A DNA stretch of 64,000 bases. It comes from an uncultured cyanobacterium (GTDB lineage: Bacteria; Cyanobacteriota; Cyanobacteriia; PCC-6307; Cyanobiaceae). A program made the position numbers and the translations under genes. The notes below the pieces were generated by a model, which had not been told where the DNA came from, did not search any database, and was given only the letters and a program-made list of their open reading frames with translations. The stretch is from NCBI GenBank assembly GCA_903935205.1, contig CAIZQU010000109.1, positions 40,210-104,209 on the forward strand, given 5' to 3'. This document shows positions 18,822 through 26,606 of this stretch, piece by piece; position 1 is the first letter of the stretch; every line of letters starts with the position of its first letter.

Positions 18822-19775
18822 ATGAGCGAGGCGCAGATCACGGTTCTCGATCAGCTGGACCTGCTCGAGGACATCGTTCTCGAAGGGAGCCGCATCCCTC
18901 TACTCGGTGGCCGCCTCGTCAACGAGCAGGATGCCATCGAGATGGTGGACAAGCTGCGTGCCGCCCTTCCCCCCCAGATCGTCCAGGCCGACGAGCTGCT
19001 GCGCAGCCGCGAGGAGTTCATCCAGAAGGCCCGCCAGCAGTCCGAGGAGATCCTTGGCCAGGCCCGCCGGGAGCGGGAGAATCTGATTGCGGCGGCCACG
19101 GTGCGGCAGGAGGCCGAACGCCAGGGGATCGAGCTGCGGGAACAGGGCCGCCAGCAGGGGGAGCAGCTGATCCAGGCCGCCCGGCAGCAGGCGGCGCAGA
19201 TGGAGCAGGAGATCCAGACGCGGATGGCCCAGCTGGAGCAGCAGTTCGCCAGCCGCCGCCAGCAGCTGGAGCAGGAGGCCCAGAGCCGGCGCCAGCAGTT
19301 GGAGCAGGAGGCGGCGGAGCGCAACCGCCTGCTGGCGGAACAGCACGAGCGCAGCCGTCAGCAGGCGCTGCAGGAACTGGAGGCGATCCGCCAGGAGGGT
19401 CTGCGGATCCAGCGCGACAGCCAGGCCGAGGCCGAGCGGCTGCACAACGATGCCCTGCAGTTCCGCCAGCAGACCCAGCAGCAATGCGAGGCGTTGATCG
19501 GCCGCAGCCGCCAGGAGGCGGCCCAGGTCCAGGAGGGGGCCAACCACTACGCCGAGCAGGTGCTGGGCGAACTGGAGGGTCGCCTCAAGGAGCTCAGCCA
19601 GGTGGTGCTCGGCGGCCGCCGCGAGCTGGGCCGACTCCAGGGAGGTGAGGTTGCCGCCGGGGCGGTGCGGGGCCCCGAGCCTGCGCCGCTGGCGGACCTG
19701 CCCCAGCCGATCGACCGCGCCCGCCGCGCCGCCGGTCGCCTGCGCCGTGCCGCCTCCCGCGGCCTGGCGAGCTGA
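18822..19775 (+). CDS. Long coiled-coil protein downstream of coaD
   Basis: A 317-residue protein. An N-terminal globular segment (ITVLDQLDLLEDIVLEGSRIPLLGGRLVNE) is followed from about residue 60 to 270 by nearly uninterrupted Gln/Glu/Arg/Ala-rich coiled coil. The C-terminus is Ala/Arg-rich. The layout resembles DivIVA-like or F0-b-like scaffolds, but no specific domain is certain. The N-terminal LLGGRLVNEQDAIEMVDKLR is the part most likely to identify the family. It starts one nucleotide after coaD and is probably co-transcribed with it. It is cytoplasmic, with no membrane segment. Confidence 0.85.
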   Translation: MSEAQITVLDQLDLLEDIVLEGSRIPLLGGRLVNEQDAIEMVDKLRAALPPQIVQADELLRSREEFIQKARQQSEEILGQARRERENLIAAATVRQEAERQGIELREQGRQQGEQLIQAARQQAAQMEQEIQTRMAQLEQQFASRRQQLEQEAQSRRQQLEQEAAERNRLLAEQHERSRQQALQELEAIRQEGLRIQRDSQAEAERLHNDALQFRQQTQQQCEALIGRSRQEAAQVQEGANHYAEQVLGELEGRLKELSQVVLGGRRELGRLQGGEVAAGAVRGPEPAPLADLPQPIDRARRAAGRLRRAASRGLAS

Positions 19776-20256
19776 GGCCGCCCCAGGCCTGCCTGCCTGC
19801 CCCTGCGGCACCTCCCTCCTGACCCTCCGGTCCTGACCCTCCGGGGTCCTGACCAACCGGTCCTGGCCTCCGGGACGAGCGCCAGGGCCGCCCTGGGGGT
19901 GAGGGGAAGGGGGCGACTCCTCGGCGCTGCAACTCAGCGAGTCGATTCCATCTCGGATCCAGTCCCTGATCCAGCAGCTGGCTCAATCGCTGGCGGCGGG
20001 ATCCGCTGGCGACTGGTTATCTGGCAGCAGCCGTTCAGAGGGTGGGACGACCACCAAGACACCAGCTGCAGCAATGGGTCCTGCCGTTTCAAGGTGGCTT
20101 CACTGCCACCAAGCAGGGGTTCTGAACCCATTGTTGGCACGGCTGTGGATCCAGATGTCGCTGGGGCGCTAACGGCAGCGCCTTCATGCCGATCTGGCGC
20201 CATCTCTACCCCCTGAACAGCTACGCCAGGACATTGGCTGGTCGGCGTATCGCTGG
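19776..20256. other. Gene-free stretch with short coding-like fragments
   Basis: About 480 nt after the coiled-coil gene, without an intact ORF. Coding-like strings appear in changing frames: HQLQQWVLPFQGGF in one, LNPLLARLWIQMS and LHADLAPSLPPEQLRQDIGWSAYRWLA in another. This suggests one or more decayed genes, which I cannot identify. The last fragment runs directly into repeat copy 1. The beginning (19780-19870) is Cys/Pro-rich with short direct repeats of CCTCCGG and TCCTGACC. Confidence 0.45.
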
Positions 20257-20370
20257 CTGGCGTCCCCTGCAGTGGTGTATTCCCCCGGCACCCCCACCCC
20301 GGCGTAGCCGGTGTGGGGCGTGAACCTCAGGCGGCTGGCCCAGCGGCTGGCATTGCAAGGGGTGGGCAGG
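20257..20370 (+). repeat. Hairpin-bearing repeat, copy 1
   Basis: This 114-nt segment starts CTGGCGTCCCCTG and matches copy 2 (20643-20755) along its full length with scattered changes. It contains an imperfect hairpin, CCCCACCCCGGC-GTA-GCCGGTGTGGGG, and ends GGGGTGGGCAGG. It is fused to the end of a coding-like fragment and lies 42 nt upstream of the broken transposase start. This fits a small non-autonomous element or a terminal segment of an insertion sequence. Confidence 0.7.
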
Positions 20371-20412
20371 CCCGTTTCCCTGGTTCGAGAACCACCTCAA
20401 CCAGACAGACCA

Positions 20413-20735
20413 TGCCCAAGACCCATGCTGCCGCATCTGAGCTGACCTCGCTACTCGATGGCAGCAGCGCCGGGGCACTGATCCCTGAGCTGGCCCGCCA
20501 AGGCCTCCAGAAGCTGATCGAGCTGGAGTTCGCCGCCTTCCTCGGTGCGGACTGGCACGAGCGCAGCGAGGAGCGGCTCGGCTACCGCAACGGCTACCGG
20601 CCCCGCACCCTCACCACCCAGGTGGGCGATCTGGCGCTGCAGCTGGCGTCCCCTGGAGTGGTGTATTTCCCCGGCACTCCACCCCGGCGTAGCCGGGGTG
20701 GTCCGCACACCTCAGTCGGCTGGTCCCACGGCTGA
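20413..20735 (+). pseudogene. IS256-type (mutator) transposase, N-terminal remnant
   Basis: The first 78 or so codons read like the N-terminus of an IS256-family transposase: ELTSLLDGSSAGALIPELARQGLQKLIELE, FLGADWHERSEERLGYRNGYRPRTL, VGDLALQL. Family proteins are about 400 residues, with the DDE catalytic core in the missing part. Homology stops at 20646, exactly where repeat copy 2 begins. The remaining frame to 20735 is the repeat's own sequence. No later transposase fragment was seen in the window. Confidence 0.8.
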
Positions 20736-20755
20736 CGTTGCATGGGGTGGGCAGG
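20643..20755 (+). repeat. Hairpin-bearing repeat, copy 2, interrupting the transposase
   Basis: This 113-nt copy of the element at 20257-20370 begins inside the transposase ORF at CTGGCGTCCCCTG. It has a perfect hairpin CCACCCCGGC-GTA-GCCGGGGTGG. Where copy 1 has a stem mismatch, the stem here is fully paired. Similarity fades after GGGGTGGGCAGG, although both copies continue with a related CCC(T)GGTTC..GAAC segment. Confidence 0.7.
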
Positions 20756-20799
20756 TGCGATCGGGTCCGGGTTCCCCTTCGCCAGGTTCCCGAACGGTC

Positions 20800-20826
20800 C
20801 GGCGCCGCTGGCGCCGCGATTTTTTT
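20800..20826 (+). terminator. Rho-independent terminator after the transposase remnant
   Basis: CGGCGCC-GCT-GGCGCCG forms a perfect 7-bp stem with a 3-nt loop, followed after 3 nt by seven T residues (20820-20826). Its orientation fits plus-strand transcription through the transposase and copy 2. It is one of the few clear T-tract terminators in this GC-rich window. Confidence 0.7.
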
Positions 20827-20945
20827 GCACCCCCGGCTCGTGGCCCTTGGCATCTGCTCGGCCAGCCCAGGCCTTTGCCGCGACCACCGGTCGGCCGACG
20901 TCCCGCCCAGGCGGCTGAGCCGGTGGCGCCCCTCATCGGGGCTCA

Positions 20946-21668
20946 TCAGCGCGGCTCCTCAGTGGCGCCAATCCGATGGCGGTCGTCCGCAGGAAGCGCC
21001 GTTGCCTGGGCGGTGATCGGGTTGGTGCAGCGGTAGAGCGTCGCGGCGCGGATCATCTCCGAGCCACTCAGCGATAACTTGGCGCTGATGTGTTTGCGGT
21101 AGGTCTCAACGGTCTGCAGGCTCAGGCCGAGAGATTGGGCGATCTCCTTGTTGAGCAGTCCAAGCCCCAGGGCATGAAACACTCGCAGTTCCCGCGGCGA
21201 GAGGGTGTCCATCTGCAGGCGCCATTTCGGATTGCTCATCAGCGAGCGCCGCGGGCTCAGCTCCTGCAGTCGGGTCACCATCCGCACCAGGTCATCCCAG
21301 TCATGATGTTTGTCGACGATGCCCAGCAGCATCGGCTCCACCTGCGCAGGCGGCGTCAGGGCATCGCTGCTGTCGGTGATCAGGATCAGCCGGCCCGCTG
21401 GATTGGCGCGCCCCAGGGCCAGGGCTGCATCGATCCAGGTTTCGCCATGCTCACCGCTGCAATGCAGATCGAGCAGCAATAAATCAGGCGGTGAATTAGT
21501 AATGAACACCAGGGCCTGGGCCACCGAGGAAAACACCCCCACCAGCTCCAGGCCGCAGTGTTCAGCCAGCAGGCCGCCAACGGCTTTTCCCACCAGGATG
21601 TGGCGGTCAAGGACCAGGCAGGTCAGAACCGGTAAACCTTCATTCACCCTATCACCATGGCGCGTCAC
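20946..21668 (-). CDS. NarL/FixJ-family response regulator
   Basis: A 240-residue two-domain regulator. The receiver (about 12-130) has the acidic residue in CLVLDRH, the phospho-acceptor aspartate in LLLLDLHCSG and the conserved lysine in IVDKHHD. The C-terminal LuxR-type helix-turn-helix (about 160-220) has LSPRELRVFHALGLGLLNKEIAQSLGLSLQTVETYRKHI, which binds DNA. No histidine kinase is nearby, so the partner and target genes are unknown. It sits beside mobile-element debris and is divergent from the ribbon-helix-helix gene. Confidence 0.9.
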   Translation of the reverse strand: MTRHGDRVNEGLPVLTCLVLDRHILVGKAVGGLLAEHCGLELVGVFSSVAQALVFITNSPPDLLLLDLHCSGEHGETWIDAALALGRANPAGRLILITDSSDALTPPAQVEPMLLGIVDKHHDWDDLVRMVTRLQELSPRRSLMSNPKWRLQMDTLSPRELRVFHALGLGLLNKEIAQSLGLSLQTVETYRKHISAKLSLSGSEMIRAATLYRCTNPITAQATALPADDRHRIGATEEPR

Positions 21669-21799
21669 GCGAGGCTTTGGCTGTATCTCCCAGGTCCTAC
21701 CCAGTTGTGGGACTCGCCCAAGTGGGATCCAGGAATCAGGTGCTTGACCACATCAGATTGGTGGCATGACACTGAAGGCTGTTGCAGATCTGCACGCTC

Positions 21800-21970
21800 A
21801 TGACTGCTTATCCCAGCTCAAACGCCCCGGCCTTTCGTTATCCCCGCCGCCTCACCATCACCGTGCCGCAAAGCATCTACCACCAGCTGCTCGAACGCAG
21901 TGACTGGGAGGGGCGCTCGATGAGCAACCTGGCGGCCTATCTGCTCGAGACCTCCCTGGAGCAGGCCTGA
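21800..21970 (+). CDS. Ribbon-helix-helix (CopG/Arc-like) protein
   Basis: A 56-residue protein with one recognisable fold: a basic strand RRLTITVPQSIYHQLLER followed by EGRSMSNLAAYLLETSLEQA, the strand-helix-helix pattern of CopG/Arc DNA-binding dimers. Such proteins are often antitoxins or small autoregulators, but no toxin gene lies next to it. The ATG at 21800 is chosen over 21782 because the extra six residues are not family-like. Confidence 0.75.
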   Translation: MTAYPSSNAPAFRYPRRLTITVPQSIYHQLLERSDWEGRSMSNLAAYLLETSLEQA

Positions 21971-22077
21971 ATCGCCGCGGTTTGCCCCGCAACGGTTCCC
22001 TGCCCAGGGGCGCGCTGTCCAGGGGTGCGCCGCCCGGCGGTTCGCTCTCCAGGGTTCGCGGTCCGGAGGTTCCCAGC

Positions 22078-23451
22078 TCAGCGGCGGGCGGCGTCACCCA
22101 GGCCACCGCCGCAGAGGCCCACGTTCTGGACCTGGCGCATCACCTGGCCGATCGTGCGGTTTGGCGTGGCCGCCCCGTTGGAGATGGTGCTCACATAGCG
22201 GGGGCCGTCTTCGGTCTGGAGGATGCCGGTGATCGCCCGCACGCCGGTGAGGGTTCCGGTCTTGGCGTAGAGGCGGCCGTCGAGGCTTGTGCCACCGAAC
22301 AGATGGCGCAGGGTGCCCCGCTGGCCGGCGATCGCCATCGATCCGCTGTAGTAGCGGGCGTAGGGATGCTGGTCCATGCGCAGCAGCAGGGCCGTCAGGA
22401 ACCTGCTGGTGACCCGGTCGCCCCGGTCCAGGCCGCTGCCATCCCGCACCCGCACCCCCTGCAGCGGCAGACCCTGCTGCGCCAACCAGGCGGTGACCCG
22501 GCGGCTCGCCTCCTCCTCATCCCAGGTGCCCGCCGCCGTGCGCATCAGCACCTCGGCGGTGAAGTTGTGGCTCTCGGTGTTCGCCAGGCTCAGCAGCCCC
22601 TCCATCGAGGTGGAGGGTTCCTGGTGGAGCAGCACCGCATCGGGTGGCAGCTGCTCCCGGGCCGAGACCACGCTCAGGGTGATCGCCCCGGGGGCCCCCT
22701 CGCGGCTGATGCTGCGATCCAGCAGGGTGCGCAGCCGGGCCGGCGGATTCATCACCGCATCGTCGATCGCATTGCTGGTCACCGCCAGCCGGGTCACCGG
22801 TGCCCCGTAGGCGGCGCTGCGGTCGCCCCAGTGCCAGCCGCGGGGCCACCAGGCCTCCTGGTTCTCCTCCGCCAGTTCCAGGCGCACGGGCGTCTGGGGG
22901 GAGGCGCCGCTGCTGCTGACGGCGATCCGCGCCAGCCGCTGCAGCTGGGGTACCGCCAGATCCGGATCCCCCTGGCCGATCAGCCGCAGCCGACCATCGG
23001 GGAGGCGCCAGAGCTGGGTGCTGAGCCGATGGTCGGGGCCGAGCCTGTCGAGGGCGAAGGCGGTGCTGATCAGCTTCTGGTTCGAGGCCGGCAGCCGCGA
23101 CACCGTGCCGTTGACATCAGCCAGCAGCCGGCCCTGGCCATCGGCCACCGTCACGCTCCAGACATTCGCCTCGGGAGCCACCAGGCTTGCGATCCGCTGC
23201 TGCAGGGCCGGGCAGCTCACCTGTGCCTGCAGTTGGGGCACGCCCAGCGGGGGCGGCAGCGGAGGCAGGGCCGCCAGCCGGGGGGGCCGTGGCCGCAGAC
23301 GGCCCGGCAGGGCCGGGCTGATCTCCTGGGCCGAGGCCGCCGGCGCCGTCAGGGGCGGGACGAAGGTCGGCAGGCCGAACAGGATCAGGGCCAGGCCACG
23401 GCCGACCCTCCGGCGCGGGCGCGGGCGATGGGCGGAGAGGGCCATGGTCAT
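22078..23451 (-). CDS. dacB: D-alanyl-D-alanine carboxypeptidase / endopeptidase (PBP4 family)
   Basis: A 457-residue peptidase S13 enzyme that trims peptidoglycan peptides in the periplasm. The three penicillin-binding motifs are intact: SNQK (SxxK) in RLPASNQKLISTAFALD, SHN in TESHNFTAEVLMR, and KTG in LYAKTGTLTGVRA. A signal peptide with a basic n-region (HRPRPRRRVG) and a hydrophobic core occupies the N-terminus. The ATG at 23451 overlaps the stop of the DUF4330 gene (TGATG); a second ATG lies at 23445. The coupling suggests both act at the envelope. Confidence 0.93.
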   Translation of the reverse strand: MTMALSAHRPRPRRRVGRGLALILFGLPTFVPPLTAPAASAQEISPALPGRLRPRPPRLAALPPLPPPLGVPQLQAQVSCPALQQRIASLVAPEANVWSVTVADGQGRLLADVNGTVSRLPASNQKLISTAFALDRLGPDHRLSTQLWRLPDGRLRLIGQGDPDLAVPQLQRLARIAVSSSGASPQTPVRLELAEENQEAWWPRGWHWGDRSAAYGAPVTRLAVTSNAIDDAVMNPPARLRTLLDRSISREGAPGAITLSVVSAREQLPPDAVLLHQEPSTSMEGLLSLANTESHNFTAEVLMRTAAGTWDEEEASRRVTAWLAQQGLPLQGVRVRDGSGLDRGDRVTSRFLTALLLRMDQHPYARYYSGSMAIAGQRGTLRHLFGGTSLDGRLYAKTGTLTGVRAITGILQTEDGPRYVSTISNGAATPNRTIGQVMRQVQNVGLCGGGLGDAARR

Positions 23452-23975
23452 CAGGAGTTCTGCAGGCGGAGGTCGGTCACGGTGCCGCTGAAGCGGTAGT
23501 TGTTGCCCTCCAGTTCCACCGGCGCGCCCACCTTGAGGGTCTGGTTGCCGAACACCACCCCACCGGCGCTGCGGCGTCCCTGGCCTTCGAGCACAAATCG
23601 GCCGTCGAAGGTGCCGAAGGTCTTCTGGTTGGGATCCGGGGTGCTCACCAGACGGCCATCGGGAGTGAGGATCGTCAGCCGGCGCTCCAGGGGCTGGATG
23701 CGGCTGATCCGGACGCTGCCGTGGGGCTGGTTGCGGATCACGATCGCCACCTTGCCCTCCGCTTGCGCCGATCGGATCAGGCCGGCCGGATCGGCGGCCG
23801 GAACGCCGCGCACATCCACCATCACCGTCACAGGTTGAAGCGCACCGGTGGCGGTCGCCACGGCTCCGCTCAGCCTCGGACCCCAGATCACGCCACCGAC
23901 CGCCAGGACCACGGCGGCGGCGGCGCCGATGTCGACGGGGCTCCAGCCACGGCCGGAAGGGGAGGGGGAGGTCAT
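23451..23975 (-). CDS. DUF4330 family membrane-anchored protein
   Basis: A 174-residue protein with one N-terminal membrane helix (VDIGAAAAVVLAVGGVIWGP) and a periplasmic domain matching DUF4330: VTVMVDVRGV, VAIVIRNQPHGSVRI, then TLKVGAPVELEGNNYRFSGTV near the end. The family is cyanobacterial and uncharacterised. The ATG at 23975 is used; the ORF runs to 24095 but the extra 40 residues are Cys/Arg-rich non-family sequence. Coupling to dacB by TGATG suggests a shared role in the envelope. Confidence 0.85.
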   Translation of the reverse strand: MTSPSPSGRGWSPVDIGAAAAVVLAVGGVIWGPRLSGAVATATGALQPVTVMVDVRGVPAADPAGLIRSAQAEGKVAIVIRNQPHGSVRISRIQPLERRLTILTPDGRLVSTPDPNQKTFGTFDGRFVLEGQGRRSAGGVVFGNQTLKVGAPVELEGNNYRFSGTVTDLRLQNS

Positions 23976-24036
23976 GGCGGAGCGAGAGTGCGCGAAGTGT
24001 AAGCAGCGCTCCGGGCGAGCACCAGTCGCCGATGCC

Positions 24037-24822
24037 TCAGTTCTGCAGCCCCTCCAGCAGCCGATCCACCGATCGCAGCGTCGCCCCCAGCCCACCGCCC
24101 TCGCCCCCGGCCAGGGCCGCCTCCTGCTGCTCGCTGTCCGGTTTCTGGGGGAAGGTGGCCACGGCCCGGTAGCCGTCGGGGTCGAGGCGGTAGAGCTCCC
24201 AGTCGCCGGGGTGGCAGCGGCGCAGGGCGCTCGAACCCCGCGGAATCAGGGCATAGGCGGCATTCCAGCCGGCCAGGAAGCCGCGCCGGCGTTGGCGAGC
24301 GACGCTGCCGATCCCCACCGCCGCATCCTCCAGCGAGGGATTGATCAGCACCACCGCCCCCGGATGGCTCTGGCAGAGGGCTTCGACCTCCGCGTATTCC
24401 GCCTGGCTGGGAGCGACCAGCAGCAGCACCTCCCGATCCTCTGCCTCCCCTGCGGCGGCCCCTTGCTGTTCCCCCCGGTCGCTGGCCTCGCCTCCGATCG
24501 CCTCCTGACCATCCCTGTTGCTCCCGGCTTCGCCGGCGGGTCCCTGGCGGCGGCGCAGGGCATCGCTGAAGCTGGCGATCAGGGGCGCCAGGGCGCCGCC
24601 ATCGCGGCGGGCCAGGGCGGCGGCACCGGCATCGGCGAACAGCAGCCGCAGCGGCGTGCCGGCGTCCTGCAGGGCCTCGGTCAACCGCAGCACCGGCGCC
24701 AGCAGCCGCAGGCCCTCGAACCGCAGCTCCACCGTCCAGCGGCCCCGGGGGTCGGCGGCGAGGGCCGAGCCCAGGGCCTCCAGAAGCTCGGCCTCGGCCG
24801 TGCGCAGATCGGGGGGGAGCAT
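24037..24822 (-). CDS. DUF1995 family protein
   Basis: A 261-residue member of DUF1995, a family shared by cyanobacteria and plastids. Landmarks are ELRFEGLRLLAPVLRLTEAL, LRLLFADAGAAALARRD, VLLLVAPSQAEYAEVEALC, VVLINPSLED and a closing DPDGYRAVATFPQKP. A Glu/Gly/Ala-rich insert (about residues 110-140) is typical of this genome's low-complexity loops. Function unknown; no signal peptide. The start at 24822 begins MLPPDLRTAEAELLE. The 10-bp repeat array lies 39 nt upstream of it. Confidence 0.85.
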   Translation of the reverse strand: MLPPDLRTAEAELLEALGSALAADPRGRWTVELRFEGLRLLAPVLRLTEALQDAGTPLRLLFADAGAAALARRDGGALAPLIASFSDALRRRQGPAGEAGSNRDGQEAIGGEASDRGEQQGAAAGEAEDREVLLLVAPSQAEYAEVEALCQSHPGAVVLINPSLEDAAVGIGSVARQRRRGFLAGWNAAYALIPRGSSALRRCHPGDWELYRLDPDGYRAVATFPQKPDSEQQEAALAGGEGGGLGATLRSVDRLLEGLQN

Positions 24823-25370
24823 CGGGGGCTGCCTGCGTTGGTTCAGGACCTTACCGATCCTGGTTGATGCCGGTTGATTGCGGTTGATTGCGGTGGATTC
24901 CGGTTGATGCCAGGGGGGGGCGTTCTGGGCTGGGTTGGGCTGGGCTGGGTCGGTTCTGCTTGGACGGACCAGGGGTCTGGGCAACAACGCGTTCCGGCCG
25001 ATGGAGCCTGCTCGCGCCAGCCAGCCAGCCAGTGAGGCCCTGGTGGCTGCTGGCTCTGCCACCGGCAACCGCGACGCTGCCGCGGGTTCTCAGCAGCCCC
25101 TCGGAGCTGGTGGGGTCTGGATCCGGCCGGGCCGCTTACAGCCAGCCCAGGCATCGGCCGAAACCCTCTGCCCGGTCCCGAGCGAGCCTGCTGACGCAAG
25201 CCAGCAGCCCCTTCAGCGCTTGGCTCGCCCCTGGGGGATCCGCGGATAACCCCCGGGCTGCAGCGGTTTTCAGCACATTTCTGGGGTTGGTCGGGGCCTG
25301 TTGGGGGCGATCGGCCGCCCTTCGCCGTTGCTGGTCGACTCCCCGGCCCGTGCGCGCTCCCCGGCCCGCC
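24823..25370. other. Gene-free stretch upstream of the DUF1995 gene
   Basis: This 548-nt gap holds the decamer array (24861-24910), then a TGGGC-rich run (about 24926-24950), a CAGC-rich run around 25018-25030 and GC-rich unstructured sequence. Several ORFs cross it on both strands, but none resembles a known protein or has a plausible start context. The promoter of the DUF1995 gene must lie here; no clear -10/-35 pair was found. Confidence 0.5.
24861..24910. repeat. Five 10-bp tandem repeats
   Basis: Five exact-length decamers follow each other: TGGTTGATGC, CGGTTGATTG, CGGTTGATTG, CGGTGGATTC, CGGTTGATGC. The consensus is CGGTTGATKS. The array sits 39-88 nt upstream of the DUF1995 start codon. 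The period is close to one DNA turn, so all units face the same side of the helix. Confidence 0.9.
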
Positions 25371-26606
25371 TCAGCCGCTCCCCTCCAGGCCCTGCCGGGC
25401 TCGCTCCAGGGCCCCGGCCACCGGCGCCAGGTCGGCGGCGGAGTGCCAGGGGCCGAGGCTGAGCCTCAGGCCCCCGGCCGCCTCCGCCTCCCCATAGCCC
25501 ATCGCCAGCAGCACCGGACTGGCACCGCTGGCGGCGCCGCTGCGGCAGGCCGATCCGCTGCCCGCCGCCACCCCCTGCTGCCAGAGGCGGCGCACCAATG
25601 CCCGACCCGCCAGGGGCCGGCCCTGCCGATCCCGCACCAGCAGGCTGATGTGGTGGGGCAGGCGCGGTTCGAGCAGCGCCGGTGACGGCCCGCTCAACTC
25701 CACCCCGGGCAGGGCCAGCAACTCCGCCAGCAGCCTGTCCCGCAGCGGTTCGACCGGGTCCCGCCCGCCGTGGCGCTCCCACCGTTCGGCGGCCTCCGCC
25801 AGGGCCTGGGCGAAGCCGGCGGCCAGCACCACCGCTTCGGTGCCGCCCCGCAGACCTCCCTCCTGGGCGCCGCCGATCAGGGGGGCCAGGGGATGGTGGT
25901 GGCGGCGCAACAGCAGACCGATGCCCCGCGGGCCCTGCAGCTTGTGGGCCGTGCAGGTGAGCAGATCCCAGCCGAGGGCCCCGATCTCCCGGCAGCGGTG
26001 GCCCACCACCTGCACCGCATCCACGTGCAGCGGCACCGCCGCCCGGCGGCAGAGGGCGGCCATGGCCTCCAGATCCTGCAGAGCCCCCACCTCGCTCTGG
26101 CCCCAGATCAGTGACACCAGCCGGGTCGGCGGGGCCAGGAGCTCCGCCAGCACGTCCAGCTGCAGCAGGCCGCGCCGGTCCACCGGCACCCGGGTCACGG
26201 TCCAGCCCTGCGCCGCCAGCTGGGCCGCCGCCGCCAGGGTGGCCGGATGCTCCACCGCAGACACCAGCAGCCGGCCGGGGGGCAGGACCCTGGCGCTGCC
26301 GACCAGGGCCAGGTGGATCGCCTCGCTGGCCCCGGAGGTGAACAGCAGCTCAGCCTCGGGATCTCCCAGGCTGCCGGCCAGGCGCTGGCGGCTGCGCTCC
26401 AGGCTCTCGGCGGCCGCCAGGCCGAAGCCATGGAGGCTGGAGGGATTGGCCCAGGCCAGCGTCTGGGCCTCGGCCATCGCCGCCAGCACCCCGGCGCTGG
26501 GGGGTGTGGTGGCGCAGGCATCGAAATAGGCGCCGAGGGCCGGATCGCTCGCCTGGGCCGGATCGGACTCCAGGGGGGACACCGCCCCCGCCCCCGCCTC
26601 AGCCAT
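25371..26606 (-). CDS. Cysteine desulfurase (NifS/IscS class)
   Basis: A 411-residue PLP enzyme that removes sulfur from cysteine for Fe-S clusters or thio-cofactors. It has YFDACATTPPSAGVL at the start, LFTSGASEAIHLAL, the PLP lysine in CTAHKLQGPRGIG, and the sulfur-carrying cysteine in GSACRSGAASGASPVL, which is the long-loop IscS/NifS pattern. The ATG at 26606 is chosen from context; it overlaps the dapF stop by 8 nt. No scaffold gene is adjacent. It is co-transcribed with dapF, whose C-terminal extension is cysteine-rich. Confidence 0.9.
   Translation of the reverse strand: MAEAGAGAVSPLESDPAQASDPALGAYFDACATTPPSAGVLAAMAEAQTLAWANPSSLHGFGLAAAESLERSRQRLAGSLGDPEAELLFTSGASEAIHLALVGSARVLPPGRLLVSAVEHPATLAAAAQLAAQGWTVTRVPVDRRGLLQLDVLAELLAPPTRLVSLIWGQSEVGALQDLEAMAALCRRAAVPLHVDAVQVVGHRCREIGALGWDLLTCTAHKLQGPRGIGLLLRRHHHPLAPLIGGAQEGGLRGGTEAVVLAAGFAQALAEAAERWERHGGRDPVEPLRDRLLAELLALPGVELSGPSPALLEPRLPHHISLLVRDRQGRPLAGRALVRRLWQQGVAAGSGSACRSGAASGASPVLLAMGYGEAEAAGGLRLSLGPWHSAADLAPVAGALERARQGLEGSG

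Noticed and set aside
20385-20400. tRNA T-loop-like GGTTCGAGAACC
   Set aside because: No acceptor stem, anticodon arm or CCA context around it; it belongs to the repeat element.
24926-24955. TGGGC-rich run as a regulatory array
   Set aside because: Irregular spacing and low complexity; nothing distinguishes it from local slippage.
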